From Chloroflexi bacterium RBG_19FT_COMBO_48_23 (lineage in GTDB: Bacteria; Chloroflexota; Dehalococcoidia; GIF9; UBA5620): a stretch of DNA of 8,685 bases. The stretch covers positions 1 through 8,685 of the forward strand of contig MGOH01000069.1 of NCBI GenBank assembly GCA_001795315.1, read 5' to 3'. Both the position numbers and the translations under genes were made by a program. This document shows, one piece after another, positions 7,378 through 8,685 of this stretch (position 1 is the first letter of the stretch; each line of letters opens with the position of its first letter). The notes under the pieces were generated by a model. The model had not been told where the DNA came from. It saw only the letters and a list, made by a program, of their open reading frames with translations, and made no database searches.

Positions 7378-8432
7378 CGCTTACAACTGTTAGTTTTATC
7401 GGCATACTAATATTACTTGTCTTCGCCCACGAGTTTGGGCATTTCATCACAGCTAAGCTTGCCCGGGTAAAGGTAGAGGAATTTGGCATCGGTTTTCCGC
7501 CTAGGATTATCAGTTTCAAACGAGGCGAGACAACGTATTCGCTAAACGCCATACCCCTCGGCGGCTTTACCAAAATGTTGGGAGAAGAAGACCCAACACT
7601 ATCAGGCAGCCTGGCCAGCAAGAGTATCCCCATCAGATTCCTTGTTCTTAGCGCTGGCTCGCTGATGAATCTTCTACTCCCGATATTACTATTTTCAATC
7701 AGCTTTATGATCCCCCATGATATGGTCTTAGAGAAGGTACAGGTGCAAGAAGTAGCCTCAGGCTCGCCAGCTCAGATTGCTGGTATTCAGCCAGGAGACA
7801 CGATCCTAGCAATAAATGACCGCACAATTAAGAACCGCGGAGATGTTGGCTATATAATCCAGCTTAATCTCGGCTCAGAGGTAAATGTCTTGCTTCAGAG
7901 AGGCGAATTCGGTCAACAAGAAGTTAGCCTGAAGCCAAGGTGGAATCCACCGGAAGGGCAAGGAGCCACCGGCATCTCTATCATCGGAGTAGACAGCACC
8001 ATAGTCCGTGAATCCTATCCCATCTGGAAAGCAGTGCCCTCAAGTATAATTCATTGCGGGGAAATCCTTGTCTTATTCAGAAATGAAGTAGTAGGCTGGT
8101 TCATCAGAGGAACAGCACCTCAGCTAACCGGTCCAATAGGTATTGCCACACTGACCGGTGAGATGGCTAAAGCTGGTCTGAGTCCCCTACTCGAATTTGC
8201 TGCTCTTATCAGCATAAACTTAGCCTTAATCAACCTGTTCCCCTTCCCTGGCCTCGATGGGGGTAGACTCATCTTTGTAGCTCTAGAATGGGTCCGGCGG
8301 GGGAAAAGGATTTCACCAAAAAGAGAGGGAGTCGTCCATCTAATTGGTTTTATAGTGCTAATACTTTTAATAGTTGTGATAAGCTACTATGACATTGCAA
8401 ACATTATTCACGGAGAGAGCGTGCTACCTTGA
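7362..8432 (+). CDS. rseP: Site-2 family intramembrane zinc metalloprotease (RseP/RasP type)
   Basis: This 356-residue membrane protein is a site-2 protease, which cuts transmembrane segments of anti-sigma factors or leftover signal peptides. The first helix holds the zinc-binding HEFGH (23-27, with catalytic E24). NAIPLGGFTKMLGEED (62-77) is the conserved membrane-reentrant region. A single PDZ domain spans about 122-195 and includes GSPAQIAGIQPGDTILAINDRTI (134-156). The third zinc ligand, D299, is in NLFPFPGLDGGRL (291-303), followed by a final hydrophobic segment (325-343). It is shorter than E. coli RseP, which has two PDZ domains, and matches the single-PDZ type common outside Proteobacteria. 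It starts with AAAGG 7 nt before an ATG lying inside dxr. No anti-sigma substrate is encoded in the window, so the target is unknown. Confidence 0.95.
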   Translation: MLETIALTTVSFIGILILLVFAHEFGHFITAKLARVKVEEFGIGFPPRIISFKRGETTYSLNAIPLGGFTKMLGEEDPTLSGSLASKSIPIRFLVLSAGSLMNLLLPILLFSISFMIPHDMVLEKVQVQEVASGSPAQIAGIQPGDTILAINDRTIKNRGDVGYIIQLNLGSEVNVLLQRGEFGQQEVSLKPRWNPPEGQGATGISIIGVDSTIVRESYPIWKAVPSSIIHCGEILVLFRNEVVGWFIRGTAPQLTGPIGIATLTGEMAKAGLSPLLEFAALISINLALINLFPFPGLDGGRLIFVALEWVRRGKRISPKREGVVHLIGFIVLILLIVVISYYDIANIIHGESVLP

Positions 8433-8685
8433 TAACCCGAAGGCAATCCAAACCTATAAAAATTGGAACAGCAACAATAGGTGGCGATACACCTATTATA
8501 GTCCAGTCGATGACCAAAACCGATACCAGAGACATACAAGCCACCGTAGCTCAAATTAAGGAACTCGCCGATTGTGGTTGTGAGATAATTAGAGTGGCTG
8601 TGCCCGACTATGAAGCTGCACAGGCCATTTCAAGCATCAAAAAGAACATATCCATCCCCATCATCGCCGATATCCATTTCGACTA
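8429..8685 (+). CDS. ispG: 4-hydroxy-3-methylbut-2-enyl diphosphate synthase, N-terminal part cut by window end
   Basis: IspG (GcpE) is an iron-sulphur enzyme that converts 2-C-methyl-D-erythritol 2,4-cyclodiphosphate to HMBPP, the penultimate MEP-pathway step. Only the first 85 codons are inside the window; the gene runs off the end. The visible part matches the N-terminal TIM-barrel domain: RRQSKPIKIG, IGGDTPIIVQSMTKTDTRD (17-35), CEIIRVAVPDYEAAQAI and IPIIADIHFDY at the cut. The cluster-binding cysteines lie beyond the window. The start is TTG in TTGA, overlapping the rseP stop by 4 nt, with GGAGAGAG at 8412-8419 as a likely ribosome binding site. It puts a second MEP-pathway gene in the same transcript as dxr. 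Confidence 0.95.
   Translation, partial: MITRRQSKPIKIGTATIGGDTPIIVQSMTKTDTRDIQATVAQIKELADCGCEIIRVAVPDYEAAQAISSIKKNISIPIIADIHFD

Overview
This is a bacterial window (moderate GC, roughly mid-40s by eye) with every supported gene on the + strand. It holds two transcription units separated by a strong intrinsic terminator. The best taxonomic guess is a Chloroflexota bacterium of the Dehalococcoidia type. The grounds are the short one-core EF-Ts, the gene order rpsB-tsf-pyrH-frr-(uppS)-cdsA-dxr-rseP-ispG, and the neighbouring acyl-CoA dehydrogenase pair. This is inference from gene content; no phylogeny was run.

Region 1 (1-2516) encodes two adjacent acyl-CoA dehydrogenase-family flavoproteins with strong ribosome binding sites, 22 nt apart. 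Their motifs are complementary. The first keeps a candidate catalytic glutamate (E247) but lacks the usual C-terminal FAD-contact motif. The second keeps that motif but has no recognisable catalytic glutamate. This resembles the heteromeric alpha2beta2 dehydrogenases known from actinobacterial steroid degradation. A 12-bp perfect hairpin with a T-rich tail (2480-2516) ends the unit.

Region 2 (2517-8685) is a core housekeeping operon. A good sigma70-type promoter with an extended -10 (2552-2580) is followed by a leader of about 80 nt with two mutually exclusive hairpins, and then rpsB (S2), tsf (EF-Ts), pyrH (UMP kinase), frr (ribosome recycling factor), cdsA (CDP-diacylglycerol synthase), dxr (DXP reductoisomerase), rseP (site-2 membrane protease) and the start of ispG (HMBPP synthase, cut by the window end). 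Translation, pyrimidine nucleotide supply, phospholipid synthesis and the MEP isoprenoid pathway are thus tied to one transcript. Most junctions are tight: pyrH/frr, cdsA/dxr and rseP/ispG overlap by 4 nt, dxr/rseP overlaps by 16 nt, and tsf/pyrH are 3 nt apart.

The exception is a 142-bp gap between frr and cdsA, where uppS usually sits. That gap contains a 27-codon ORF whose last residues resemble the C-terminus of UppS and which stops 2 nt before cdsA, so it may be a deletion remnant. A hairpin capped by a GCGA tetraloop spans the rpsB stop codon. I found no CRISPR array, tRNA, rRNA, insertion sequence or defence system, and no clearly new system. The items most worth checking are the split-motif dehydrogenase pair, the rpsB leader, the rpsB-tsf hairpin and the uppS gap.
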